Source: Denitratimonas tolerans (GTDB taxonomy: Bacteria > Pseudomonadota > Gammaproteobacteria > Xanthomonadales > Xanthomonadaceae). From it: a stretch of 64,000 nucleotides of DNA. Made by a program: the position numbers and the translations under genes. This document shows positions 52,900 through 61,963 of the stretch, one piece after another. Where the stretch lies: positions 23,631 to 87,630 of the forward strand of contig NZ_JBBDHC010000016.1 in NCBI RefSeq assembly GCF_037203605.1, given 5' to 3'. Numbering within the stretch: position 1 is the first letter of the stretch; the number at the start of each line of letters is the position of its first letter. Under the pieces are notes generated by a model. It saw nothing but the letters and a program-made list of their open reading frames with translations. It searched no databases and had not been told where the DNA came from.

Positions 52900-52913
52900 T
52901 TGATCCGCATCAA
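52900..52913 (+). promoter_or_regulatory. FNR/Anr box upstream of hemN
   Basis: TTGAT-CCGC-ATCAA is a perfect match to the FNR/Anr consensus TTGAT-n4-ATCAA. It lies 35 nt before the hemN start codon, close enough to be class II, or to be repressing if the promoter is further upstream. Oxygen-linked control of hemN by FNR/Anr is well known in Pseudomonas. Confidence 0.85.
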
Positions 52914-52948
52914 GTGCGCGCCCCGCCGCCGCTGGCAGACTGCGCCCC

Positions 52949-54355
52949 ATGGCCACTCCTCTTTTCTTCAGCGACGAACTGCTGCAGCGCTACGACCGCC
53001 CCGGTCCGCGCTACACCTCCTATCCCGCCGCCCCGCGTTTCCACGAGGGCTTCGGCGACCGCGAGCTGCGCGAGCACATCGCGTTGAGCAACGAGGATCC
53101 GGTGCCGCACCGGCTCTCGCTCTACGTCCACATTCCGTTTTGCGAAAGCCCGTGCTTCTACTGCGGCTGCAACCGCATCATCACCCGCGACCACCGCAAG
53201 GGTGCCGCGTACCTCGCCGCGCTGGATCAGGAGATCGAGCGCGTCGGGCCGCTGTTCGACCGCGATCGCGAAGTCATTCAGCTGCACCTGGGCGGCGGCA
53301 CGCCCAACTTCATGACCCCGGCCCAGCTCGGCGCGCTGCTCGACAGCCTCGGCCGGCACTTCAGCTTCAGCGCGACCGCCGACCGCGACTACTCGATCGA
53401 ACTCGACCCGCGCCACGTCACCCCGGACGAGATCGGCGAGCTGGCGCGGCTGGGCTTCAACCGCGCCAGCCTCGGCGTGCAGGACTTCGATCCGGTGGTG
53501 CAGGAGGCGGTCAACCGCATCCAGGGCGTGGAAATGACCCTGGACCTGATCCGCGCCTGCCGCACCCACGGCCTGCGTTCGGTCAACGTGGATCTCATCT
53601 ACGGCCTGCCCAAGCAGACCGTCGAAGGCTTCGGCCGCACCCTGGATACCGTGCTCGAAGCCCGGCCGGACCGCCTGGCGATCTACGGCTACGCCCACCT
53701 GCCCGAAGTCTTCCGCGCCCAGACCCAGCTCAAGGCCGAGGATCTCCCCAGCGCCGCCACGCGCCTGGCGCTGCTGCGCCTGGCGATCGAGAAGCTCACC
53801 GCCGCCGGCTACGAGCACATCGGCATGGACCACTTCGCCCTGCCCGAGGACGAGCTGGCCAAGGCGCGGCGCAGCGGCAGCCTGCACCGCAACTTCATGG
53901 GCTACACCACCCACGCTGAAACCGATCTGATCGGTCTGGGCGTGAGCGCGATCAGCCATATCGGTGCCAGCTTCAGCCAGAACCCGCGCGACCTGGGCAC
54001 CTGGGAAGCGCGCCTGGCGCACCAGCCCGACGCGCTGCCGGTGTGGCGCGGGCTGTCGCTGGATGCCGACGACCGCCTGCGTGCGGACGTGATCGGCCAG
54101 ATCATGTGCCTGGGCGAAATCGATATCCGCGAGGTGGAAGCAGGCCACGGTATCGACTTCCGCGAGTATTTCCGGGCGGCGCTGGCGCGCCTCGAGCCGA
54201 TGGTGGCCGACGGCCTGGTCGAGATCACCCGCGAGCGCGTCCGCGCCACCCCGCGCGGCCAGCTCCTGCTGCGCCACGTCGCCATGGCCTTCGACGCCTA
54301 CCTGCACGAACGCGCCGAAGCGATGGCGCCGGCGCGGTTTTCCAAGGCGATTTGA
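52949..54355 (+). CDS. hemN: Oxygen-independent coproporphyrinogen III oxidase
   Basis: 468-residue radical SAM enzyme of haem synthesis for low-oxygen growth. The N-terminal PRYTSYPAAPRFHEGF is typical of true HemN, as opposed to HemW. The Fe-S cysteines are C65, C69, C72 in CESPCFYCGC, where the extra C74 is also a HemN feature. HLGGGTPNF binds SAM. It is preceded by a perfect FNR/Anr site. Confidence 0.96.
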   Translation: MATPLFFSDELLQRYDRPGPRYTSYPAAPRFHEGFGDRELREHIALSNEDPVPHRLSLYVHIPFCESPCFYCGCNRIITRDHRKGAAYLAALDQEIERVGPLFDRDREVIQLHLGGGTPNFMTPAQLGALLDSLGRHFSFSATADRDYSIELDPRHVTPDEIGELARLGFNRASLGVQDFDPVVQEAVNRIQGVEMTLDLIRACRTHGLRSVNVDLIYGLPKQTVEGFGRTLDTVLEARPDRLAIYGYAHLPEVFRAQTQLKAEDLPSAATRLALLRLAIEKLTAAGYEHIGMDHFALPEDELAKARRSGSLHRNFMGYTTHAETDLIGLGVSAISHIGASFSQNPRDLGTWEARLAHQPDALPVWRGLSLDADDRLRADVIGQIMCLGEIDIREVEAGHGIDFREYFRAALARLEPMVADGLVEITRERVRATPRGQLLLRHVAMAFDAYLHERAEAMAPARFSKAI

Positions 54356-54842
54356 GTTACGGAGCGCACGGGTACGGCGCGGGTCAACAAGGCTTCGAGA
54401 AAGCCTGTGTTCCGCATTCGGCAGATCTTTCTCGCGCTTTGTCAAAGGGCCCGGGGCGGTGGGAAACGTCCTGCTGACGCTCGTAATGCTCTGATTTCGC
54501 TGCTGGACAATGACCTGAGCAACGGTCTGTATGGCTTCTCAAGCCATGTCTCTGGCGGGCACGGCGCGCCTCTCTTCATTGTCCCAACCGGGCAGTTGAC
54601 AAGCGAGGCGTTTTGATGTACTGGTCAAAAGTGGCGGGCTGATCAACCATTGGATCACTGATTGTGAGATCGGGCTTCAACGGCTTGCCATGACAGCGCG
54701 GTCTCCAGGGAGCGAAGACGCAAACATCTTGCAGCGGCACGAGGCGGCTTCCAGGCGGCCTCTTTCAGTGATTCGGGCAATCTACCGGGGGCGAATTGTC
54801 TTGTGCCATTCGCTACGCTTTACAGCAAAAGGAGGTGTTTCG
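54356..54842. other. 487-nt gap with lower GC and no recognised gene
   Basis: After hemN the base composition becomes more even. Short frames here (for example one ending at 54616 with LISLLDNDLSNGLYGFSSHVS) do not resemble a family I know. It could hold a decayed gene. A strong AAAGGAGGTG site closes it, serving the next gene. Confidence 0.5.
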
Positions 54843-55619
54843 ATGAAAACCATCATTTCTCTCTTGGCACTGCTGATGGCCGCCCTCATTCCTGCAGGCC
54901 AGGCTGGCGCTCAATATTGCGAATACACCAATGCGCCAGATATTGATGGAGAGTATAAGTGCGGCAAATGCGCATACAATCCCGTTGGCTACCCAAAATA
55001 TGAGCCGTTTCTTTTTATAAATTGTTTCTACGGCTGCCTGAGGTGCCAGGTTATCGCCCCCCGTCCGGGAGAGGATTCATCGTATTGCGATGAGGGTAGG
55101 CGGGATAGTTTTGCCATTGAAGATCCAGCGAACTCCGTATTGCTTCGTCTCACCGATGCGTTGGAAGGTGCCGACTGGGACGCACTCGTGAATAAATCAC
55201 CGGCACATGCCATGTTTTTTGTTGGTGCCAAGGCGAAAGGTGATGCTGGAGAGCGCGTCGATGTGCGCGATTGGCACATAGCGATTCCGTTCATTCCGAC
55301 GGAAGCCGTCGTCCGGATGTTCCAGGACGGCAGCGCCTCTCCCGCAAGTGTCGAGCGGGCGTCGGGAGCATTGAATCCCAATCAGAGCGTCAAGGTGGAA
55401 GCGCGCGGCAGGTCGCTCGACGGTGCAACGATCGAGCTGAATCTTGCTACCGTGATGGAGGTTGCTTCCGGCCTGGATGAAAAAATCCAGCGCGTGCTTG
55501 AGTCGGAAACATATTATTTGACGAGAAATGAGTCGCTGGATTATTTGAACAATTCTGCTGTCGGAAGCTATTCCATTGACTTCAGCATTGCCAAAAGCGC
55601 GGCTCACCCCGAAAAATAA
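54843..55619 (+). CDS. Secreted Cys-rich protein of unknown function
   Basis: 258 residues starting with a signal peptide (MKTIISLLALLMAALIPAG, cleaved near AGA). The first ~75 mature residues hold eight cysteines (YCEYTN, YKCGKCAYN, NCFYGCLRCQV, YCDEG), a disulfide-rich or metal-binding layout. The rest lacks Cys and has FIPTEAVVRMFQDG and IELNLATVMEVASGLDEK. The ribosome site AAAGGAGGTG is unusually strong. Codon use is less GC-biased than in its neighbours, suggesting recent acquisition. No family is recognised. Confidence 0.75.
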   Translation: MKTIISLLALLMAALIPAGQAGAQYCEYTNAPDIDGEYKCGKCAYNPVGYPKYEPFLFINCFYGCLRCQVIAPRPGEDSSYCDEGRRDSFAIEDPANSVLLRLTDALEGADWDALVNKSPAHAMFFVGAKAKGDAGERVDVRDWHIAIPFIPTEAVVRMFQDGSASPASVERASGALNPNQSVKVEARGRSLDGATIELNLATVMEVASGLDEKIQRVLESETYYLTRNESLDYLNNSAVGSYSIDFSIAKSAAHPEK

Positions 55620-55773
55620 GCCGCGCACTTCCGGTGCCCTGCGCCCCTGAAAACCGCGCCACGCTTGTAGCGTTCGCACGATTTTCCAAGTGGCCCGCGT
55701 CGCGGCGCGAGTACGATGACGCCCGCCGCTGCGAACAGCATGCGCAGCCGCGGGTGAACGCAGCAGTCGGCAG

Positions 55774-56592
55774 TCAATCCAGGAACAGATCCGGCAGCAG
55801 CGGCCGGCCCGGATCCACCGCGTAGCCGGAGAAGTCCGTCACTCCGGCCTCGCCCAGCACCTCTTCGTCGATCAGGAAGCGCCCGGTGAAGCCACTCGCC
55901 GGGCGCACCAGCACGGCGTGGGCGGCGTCGGCGACGATTTCGGGGGTGCGGCAGCCGCGCGTGTCCACGCCGGGAATCATGTTGAGCGCGTCGGTGGCGA
56001 TGATGGTGCGCGGCCACAGCGCGTTGATCGCGATGCCGCGCCCGGCCAGCTCCGCGGCCAGGCCCAGGGTGACGAAGCTCATCCCCATCTTGGCGAGCGT
56101 GTAGCCGGTGTGCGGGGCCCACCATTTGGGATCGAGCGAGGGCGGCGGCGCGAGCGTGAGCACGTGCGGGTTGGCGGCCTTCAGCAGGTGCGGCAGGCAC
56201 TTCTGCGTGACCAGGAAGGTGCCGCGCGCGTTGACCTGCTGCATCAGGTCGAAGCGCTTCATCGGGGTTTCGGCGATGCCCTTGAGCCAGATCGCGCTGG
56301 CGTTGTTGACGAGGATGTCGATGCCGCCGAAGCGCTCCGCCGCGGCGGCGACCGCGGCCTCCACGCCGGCTTCATCGCGGATGTCGCACTGGATCGCCAG
56401 CGCCTGGCCGCCGGCTGCTTCCACCTCGGCCGCGGCGGTGTGGATGGTGCCCGGCAGCCTGGGATTGGGCACGGCCGACTTGGCCGCGATGACGATGTTG
56501 GCACCGTCGCGCGCGGCGCGCCGCGCGATCGCCAGGCCGATGCCGCGCGAGGCACCGGTGATGAAGAGGGTCTTGCCGTCGAGGGAGTTCAT
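55774..56592 (-). CDS. Short-chain dehydrogenase/reductase, HSDL2-like
   Basis: 272 residues. Classical SDR layout: TGASRGIGLAIA (NADP loop), IDILVNNASAIWLKG, catalytic Tyr and Lys in HTGYTLAKMG. The acidic-to-basic NADP-loop context and the segment HVLTLAPPPSLDPKWW match HSDL2-like proteins, with Ser/Thr position taken by Leu-Ala-Pro instead of the usual catalytic Ser. Start 56592 is used. It is divergent from the DedA fusion gene. Substrate unknown. Confidence 0.85.
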   Translation of the reverse strand: MNSLDGKTLFITGASRGIGLAIARRAARDGANIVIAAKSAVPNPRLPGTIHTAAAEVEAAGGQALAIQCDIRDEAGVEAAVAAAAERFGGIDILVNNASAIWLKGIAETPMKRFDLMQQVNARGTFLVTQKCLPHLLKAANPHVLTLAPPPSLDPKWWAPHTGYTLAKMGMSFVTLGLAAELAGRGIAINALWPRTIIATDALNMIPGVDTRGCRTPEIVADAAHAVLVRPASGFTGRFLIDEEVLGEAGVTDFSGYAVDPGRPLLPDLFLD

Positions 56593-56660
56593 GGGGATGC
56601 CGTGAATGAAGCAGGAACACGCCGGCACTCTAGCCCAGAAGCCCGTACGCGGGTGCCTTC

Positions 56661-56666
56661 TATACT
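56661..56666 (+). promoter_or_regulatory. TATACT hexamer 6 nt before the DedA-fusion start
   Basis: TATACT-n6-ATG. The spacing is the same as before dusB and would place the transcription start on the start codon. No ribosome site precedes the ATG. Confidence 0.4.
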
Positions 56667-56672
56667 TCGCCG

Positions 56673-58676
56673 ATGAATTCGCAGACGCTCGACGCGCTGA
56701 TCGCCTGGGTCGGCCACCATCCCACCGCAGCAGGCGTTGCGATCTTCCTGATTGCGTTCTTCGACGCCGTGGTGATCCTGGGGTTCGTCGTTCCGGCCAT
56801 TCCGCTGCTGTTCGCCATCGGCGCGTTCATCGGCTTGGGTACCCTGGATGGCCCGTACGCAATCGCCTGTGCCAGCGCCGGCGCGTTCGCCGGCGACGGA
56901 CTGAGCTACCTGTTCGGCCGCCACTACGGCGATCGCCTGCGGCGGATGTGGCCGTTTTCGCGCTATCCGGGCTGGCTGCCGCAGGGCGAGGCGATGTTTC
57001 GTCGCCACGGGCTCAAGAGCATCCTGATCGCACGCTACGTGGGTGCGGTGCGGCCGCTGGTGCCGGCCATCGCCGGGATGCTGGAAATGCCGGCGCGACG
57101 CTATGTCCCGGCCAGCGCGGTGGCCTCGCTCAGCTGGGGTGCGGCGTTCCTGCTCGCCGGCTGGGCCTTTGGTGCCTCGATCGACCTGCTTGCCGCCGTC
57201 GCGGGGCGGCTGGCGATCGTGGTGGGCGCGCTGCTGGCGCTGCTGGCGCTGATTTATTTCACCGTTTACCAGACTTACAAGGTGCTGGCACCGCGCACCT
57301 CGCTGATCCTGTCGCGGCTGCTGCGCTGGTCGGTGCGGCATCCGGTGCTGGGGCGTTTTGCCAGCGCCCTGATCGATCCGCGCCGGCGCGAATCGTCTTC
57401 GCTGCTGGCGATGGCGATCCTTCTCATCGCCGGAAGCTGGGCCTTCTTCTCGGTGCTGCTGCTGGCCGCCGGCCACGACGACCCCACGGCGCTGGATCTG
57501 ACGGTTCACCACCTGATGTTCGGCCTGCGCACCCCGCTGGCCGATGTGCCGATGGCGGTGCTGGCCAGCCTGGGCGACTGGCAGGTGCTCGTGCCCGGCG
57601 TCACCGTAGTGGCGCTGTGGCTGGGCTGGCGCCGGCGCTGGGTGGCGCTGGGGCACTGGATCGCCGCGTTCGTGTTTGCCCTGGCGGCGGTCTGGGTGCT
57701 GGATCGCCTGATCCAGGTGCCGCGCCCGCCGGCGGCCATGGCGGTGGCCGGCTTCGATTTCCCCTCGGCGCAGGTCACCATGGCGACCGTCGTGTTCGGC
57801 TTTTTCGCCGTGCTGATCGCGCGCGAGCTGCCCGGTCGCCGCCGGGCGTGGCCCTACGGCATCGCGGCCATCGCGGTGGCCACGATCGCCTTCGCGCGCC
57901 TGTACCTGGGCGCGCACTGGCTGACCGACGTGCTGGGCGGCATTTTCCTGGGCGTGGCCTGGATCGCGGTGCTGGGGCTGGCCTACCGCCGCCGCGCGCT
58001 GCGCTCGTTCTGGATGCGTCCGCTGGCGCTCGGGTTCTATCTGTGCGTGATCGGCGTCGGACTCTGGCACGGCCACCGCAGCGCGTCCGACATCCTGGGC
58101 CAGTTCGCACCCCCCGAGCTGCGCACCGGAATACGCGCCGATGCCTGGCGCGACGGCGCCTGGGCGGAGCTGCCGGCGCGGCGCAACGATTTCCTGAGCA
58201 AGCGCGCCTGGCCGATGAACCTGCAGTACGCCGGCCCGATCGGTCCGCTGCGCGATCGTCTGCAGGCCGCCGGCTGGGAACCCGGCCCGCCGGCGAACAT
58301 CGAAACCCTGCTTGCCATCCTCGACAAGACCGCGACCCCGGACAGCCTGCCGGTGCTGCCGGCCTCCCACAGCGGGCATGGCGATGCCTTGCTGATGACC
58401 CGCCCCGGCCCGGAGCCTGACACCCGCTTCGTGCTGCACCTGTGGTTCGCGCCGCTGTCGCTGGCACCGGACGAAACGCCCGTCTGGCAGGGCGCGGTCG
58501 CACTGCTGCGCGTTGGTACCGAGCTTTCGATCTTCCGCCTCTGGCGCGTGCAGGGTGACGATGGCGCGGCGCTGGAGGCCGTGTCCGGCGATCTGCCGGA
58601 TCTGCCGCAGCATCGCGTCGCGCGCGGCGAGGACGGCACCCGGGTGCTGCTGCTGGGGCCGGATCAGGCGCGCTGA
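56673..58676 (+). CDS. DedA-PAP2-LssY three-domain membrane protein
   Basis: 667 residues. Residues ~1-200 are a DedA-family transport domain (FVVPAIPLLFAIGAFIG, GRHYGDRL, HGLKSILIARYVGAVRPLVPAIAGM). Residues ~250-450 are a PAP2-type phosphatase (LDRLIQVPRPP, FPSAQVTMATV, ARLYLGAHWLTDVLGG). The remainder is a cytoplasmic or periplasmic LssY C-terminal-like domain. DedA proteins flip undecaprenyl phosphate and PAP2 enzymes dephosphorylate its diphosphate, so lipid-carrier recycling is likely. The PSGH motif of PAP2 has Gln at residue 367 (PSAQ). Confidence 0.88.
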   Translation: MNSQTLDALIAWVGHHPTAAGVAIFLIAFFDAVVILGFVVPAIPLLFAIGAFIGLGTLDGPYAIACASAGAFAGDGLSYLFGRHYGDRLRRMWPFSRYPGWLPQGEAMFRRHGLKSILIARYVGAVRPLVPAIAGMLEMPARRYVPASAVASLSWGAAFLLAGWAFGASIDLLAAVAGRLAIVVGALLALLALIYFTVYQTYKVLAPRTSLILSRLLRWSVRHPVLGRFASALIDPRRRESSSLLAMAILLIAGSWAFFSVLLLAAGHDDPTALDLTVHHLMFGLRTPLADVPMAVLASLGDWQVLVPGVTVVALWLGWRRRWVALGHWIAAFVFALAAVWVLDRLIQVPRPPAAMAVAGFDFPSAQVTMATVVFGFFAVLIARELPGRRRAWPYGIAAIAVATIAFARLYLGAHWLTDVLGGIFLGVAWIAVLGLAYRRRALRSFWMRPLALGFYLCVIGVGLWHGHRSASDILGQFAPPELRTGIRADAWRDGAWAELPARRNDFLSKRAWPMNLQYAGPIGPLRDRLQAAGWEPGPPANIETLLAILDKTATPDSLPVLPASHSGHGDALLMTRPGPEPDTRFVLHLWFAPLSLAPDETPVWQGAVALLRVGTELSIFRLWRVQGDDGAALEAVSGDLPDLPQHRVARGEDGTRVLLLGPDQAR

Positions 58677-58703
58677 GCGCGCGGAGCCAGGGCCGTTGCG
58701 GTC

Positions 58704-60053
58704 CTAGGGATCGTCCAGCACGCGCAGGCGGCGTTCGCCATCGCTCAGCCGCACCGCGACCTCCTGTCCGCGCGACAGCGAGGCGGCCGATCGCACGCTG
58801 CGCCCGTCGGCATCCAGCACGATCGCATAGCCGCGCTGCAGCGTCGCCAGCGGATTGACCGCGTTGAGCGCGCGCGCGAGCGCGGCCAGGCGCGTGGCCT
58901 CGCGCGCAAGGCGCAGGGTGATGCCGCGATGGTGCGTGTCGATGAGCCGCGCGCTGGCTGCCGCCAGCGCCTCCACGCGCGGCCGGGGGTGGACCGCGGA
59001 GAGACGCCGCACGAGCGGGCCGAACCGCGCCCGGCGCGCGGCCTGCGCCTGGCCGATGCCCAGCCCGAGACGGTGCCACAGCATGGCGAGGCGTTCCGCG
59101 CCGCGCTGCAGCCGGGCCAGCGGCTGCTGCGCACCCAGGCGGTGCTGCAGTGGATCCAGACGCAGCCAGCCGCGCTCGATCCCGCGCCGCACGGCGATGT
59201 CGATCTGCTCACGCAGGCGGTGCAGCCGCCGCCGCAGGTCGCGACCGTCGGGGCTGAGCAATTCCGCGGCGGCAGAAGGGGTGGCGGCGCGCAGGTCGGC
59301 GACGAAGTCGCTGATGGAGACATCGATTTCGTGCCCGATCGCACTGACCACGACGGTGCGCGCCGCCGCGATGGCGCGCGCCAGCGCTTCGTCGTTGAAG
59401 GCGGCCAGATCTTCCAGCGAACCGCCGCCGCGGGTGAGCAGGAGCACGTCGTAGCGCGCGCTGGCGTCCGCGCGCGACAGCATCCGCACGATCTCGGCCG
59501 CAGCCTGTGGACCCTGCACCGGCACCGGAAGCAGGTCCACTTCCAGCAGGCCGAAGCGCCGCCGCAGCACGGTCAGCACATCGTGTACCGCCGCGCCGCC
59601 GGGCGAGCTGAGCACGCCGATGCGGGCGATGCGCGCCGGCAGCGGCCGCTTGCGCGTCGCGTCGAACAGGCCTTCCGCGGCCAGCTGTGCCTTCAGTGCC
59701 TCGAACGCGCGCCGCAGCGCACCTTCGCCCGCTTCCTCCAGGTGGTCGACGATGAGCTGGTACTCGCCGCGCGGTTCGTACAGCGTGACCCGCCCGTGCG
59801 CGAGCACTTGCAGCCCGTCGACCGGGCGGAAGCCGAGCCGCTGGCTCTTGGGCTTGAACAGCGCGCAGCGCACCTGGGCGCGCGCGTCCTTGAGGGCGAA
59901 GTAGAGGTGGCCCGACGCCGGGCGGGAGACGCCACCCAGCTCGCCTTCGATCCAGACCTGGCCGAGCGCGTCCTCCAGCAGGCCGCGCGCCAGCGCATTG
60001 AGCTGCGCGGGTGCAAGGACCTGGCGCGGCGGGGCGGGAAGAGGCGGTGTCAC
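58704..60053 (-). CDS. xseA: Exodeoxyribonuclease VII large subunit
   Basis: 449 residues. N-terminal OB-fold (VWIEGELGGVSRPASGHLYFALKD), then the nuclease domain with LPARIARIGVLSSPGGAAVHDVLTVLRRRF, LTRGGGSLEDLAAFNDE, ISAIGHEIDVSI-like SAIGHEIDVS, and a C-terminal coiled-coil. It degrades single-stranded DNA with XseB, not encoded here. GTG start. Divergent from the PilZ-like gene. Confidence 0.95.
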   Translation of the reverse strand: MTPPLPAPPRQVLAPAQLNALARGLLEDALGQVWIEGELGGVSRPASGHLYFALKDARAQVRCALFKPKSQRLGFRPVDGLQVLAHGRVTLYEPRGEYQLIVDHLEEAGEGALRRAFEALKAQLAAEGLFDATRKRPLPARIARIGVLSSPGGAAVHDVLTVLRRRFGLLEVDLLPVPVQGPQAAAEIVRMLSRADASARYDVLLLTRGGGSLEDLAAFNDEALARAIAAARTVVVSAIGHEIDVSISDFVADLRAATPSAAAELLSPDGRDLRRRLHRLREQIDIAVRRGIERGWLRLDPLQHRLGAQQPLARLQRGAERLAMLWHRLGLGIGQAQAARRARFGPLVRRLSAVHPRPRVEALAAASARLIDTHHRGITLRLAREATRLAALARALNAVNPLATLQRGYAIVLDADGRSVRSAASLSRGQEVAVRLSDGERRLRVLDDP

Positions 60054-60226
60054 TGTGGCGTACGGTGCGGCGTGGGCATGGCATGATTTTCACACGGAAT
60101 CGAGAAAGTGTCCGCAAATACACTGATTCACAATGCCTTGTGCCGAGTCGCGACGCGCCCGGACTTGCGATCCGGCGCGCGTCGCGGGAAGCTGCGTCCT
60201 GTCCGTCGGCCTCGCCTGGAGCGCGC

Positions 60227-61882
60227 ATGATCAATCCCTACCGCAGCCTGAGCGCGAACCTGCCGGAGCGCCTGCCCGCCGGTCGCGACGCGCTGCCGGC
60301 CGATGCCAAGCGGCTGCATGCCTGGGTCGATGCCCTGCCGCGTGCCAACCAGCAGGCCTATCTGCTCCAGCTGTCCGGCGCGCTGGACGCCTTCCACGCG
60401 CGCCAGCTCGAGGGCTTCACCCGGCTGGAGGTGATGGAGGTGCTGCGTACGCCGCTACTGGAGGCGATCACCCTGCTGACCAGCCGCCTGCAGGGCAGCA
60501 GCTTTCCGCTGGCCGGGAGCAAGGCCGAGACGGCCGCGCAGCTGATCCACCTGCATCGCCAGCTTGCGCTCGGCTATCGCATGGCGCTGGTGGAAGCCTG
60601 CGCCCCGGCCGGCAAGGTGCCGTTCCTGCGCGGCAGCACGGTGGCCGTGGCCCTGGTGCGTGCGGTCTACCACCACGTCCGCTGGCTGGCCACGAGCTAC
60701 TTCCTGTATCGCTCGCCGGAACCGGACGTGTGGGCGCAGCTTTACGCGCTGGCTGCGTTCGCCAGCGCACGCGGCCTGGACGACAAGGCCGTCGAGGACG
60801 CCTCCGAGCGTCGCTCGCTGACGGTGGCACTGCTGCAGAACCAGGCGGTGCTGATGGCGCTGGCCAATCCCTACCGCTTCAGCCAGCGCGAGCTGGTGGA
60901 GCTGTGGTCGCTGTGCCGCGACGTGGCGGCGACGGTGGAGATGACCCCGCAGCGCTTTGCCGCGGCCGGCGTGCTGGCGATGATCGACACCGACCTGCCG
61001 CCGACCTTCGTTTCGCGCGCGCCCGATCCGGATGAAGGGGACATGCTGTGGATCGACCTGCGCAAGCTCGAGGCGCTGGTGCGCGGCACCCTCTCGCGCA
61101 GCGGCGAGGGCGGCGAGGCCGTGCTGCGGCTGTCGCGCGACTACCGCCTGACGGTACCGACCAGCCTGCTCGAACGCGCGCTGGAAGGCTGGAGCCAGGA
61201 TGTGACCCGCGCCAGCCCGCGCCTGGAAGGAGGCTACGCGCTCGACACGATCGTGGGCCTGAGCGGCCTGCACTACCAGCTCGCCGGGGGCCAGGATTTC
61301 GACTCCTTCATGCGCGAAGTGCGCGGCGTCTCGGCGGTTTCCCTGAATCGGGCGTCCTGGGCCCAGGCCAGTGCCGATGCCGTGCACGCGACGCTGGCGA
61401 GCGCACGCATCCAGGACCAGAGCCTGGGCGGCTACCGGCTGCGCTGGGAGGCCGCGCAGGGCGTGCGTGCCCGCATCGGCGAACTGGTCGGGCTGGGCCT
61501 TCCGGCCGAGGGCGGTCCCTACGACTGGATGGTCGGCCTGGTGCGCTGGCTGCGCTACGACGAAGGCGGCATGGAGGCCGGCGTCGACCTGGTTTCCCGG
61601 CGCGCCCACGCGGTCGGCCTGCGCTCCCTGGACGAAGCCGGGGGCTCCGAGGCCCCGATCCGGGCGATCGGGCTGGCACCGCTGTCGGGCGAGGCGAGCG
61701 GCCCCGAGCTGTTCCTGCTGCCTGCGGTCAACGATGTCGACGCGCCCCGGCTGGAAGTGACGCGCAGCAGCGATCGCTGGGATGGGCCGGGCGCGAAAGG
61801 CTCCAACGTCTATGCCTGCGGCGCGCTGCGCACGCTGCGTCGCACCGGCGACTATCTGTTGGCGGAGGCCGACCGCGCCTGA
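60227..61882 (+). CDS. Putative PilZ-domain c-di-GMP-binding protein
   Basis: 551 residues with no signal peptide. The long N-terminal part is helical and lacks recognised motifs. The C-terminal ~120 residues contain IGELVGLGL, DWMVGLVRWLRYDEGGMEAGVDLVS, which resembles the VGxVRW..D...MGVDF core of PilZ domains, but the upstream RxxxR is not clearly visible. Such proteins act as c-di-GMP effectors in surface behaviour. The call is tentative. TGGAG precedes ATG 60227. ispG follows 81 nt downstream. Confidence 0.6.
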   Translation: MINPYRSLSANLPERLPAGRDALPADAKRLHAWVDALPRANQQAYLLQLSGALDAFHARQLEGFTRLEVMEVLRTPLLEAITLLTSRLQGSSFPLAGSKAETAAQLIHLHRQLALGYRMALVEACAPAGKVPFLRGSTVAVALVRAVYHHVRWLATSYFLYRSPEPDVWAQLYALAAFASARGLDDKAVEDASERRSLTVALLQNQAVLMALANPYRFSQRELVELWSLCRDVAATVEMTPQRFAAAGVLAMIDTDLPPTFVSRAPDPDEGDMLWIDLRKLEALVRGTLSRSGEGGEAVLRLSRDYRLTVPTSLLERALEGWSQDVTRASPRLEGGYALDTIVGLSGLHYQLAGGQDFDSFMREVRGVSAVSLNRASWAQASADAVHATLASARIQDQSLGGYRLRWEAAQGVRARIGELVGLGLPAEGGPYDWMVGLVRWLRYDEGGMEAGVDLVSRRAHAVGLRSLDEAGGSEAPIRAIGLAPLSGEASGPELFLLPAVNDVDAPRLEVTRSSDRWDGPGAKGSNVYACGALRTLRRTGDYLLAEADRA

Positions 61883-61909
61883 GTCGTGCGTGCGACGGCG
61901 CGCTTGCGC

Positions 61910-61915
61910 GATAAT
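61910..61915 (+). promoter_or_regulatory. -10 hexamer GATAAT upstream of ispG
   Basis: GCGATAATGCG, 48 nt before the ispG start codon and 27 nt after the preceding gene. Probable independent promoter. Confidence 0.4.
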
Positions 61916-61963
61916 GCGAGGCTGCGTGGCACCGTACCGGTGCCCCGTTCCTGCAGGTGAGGC

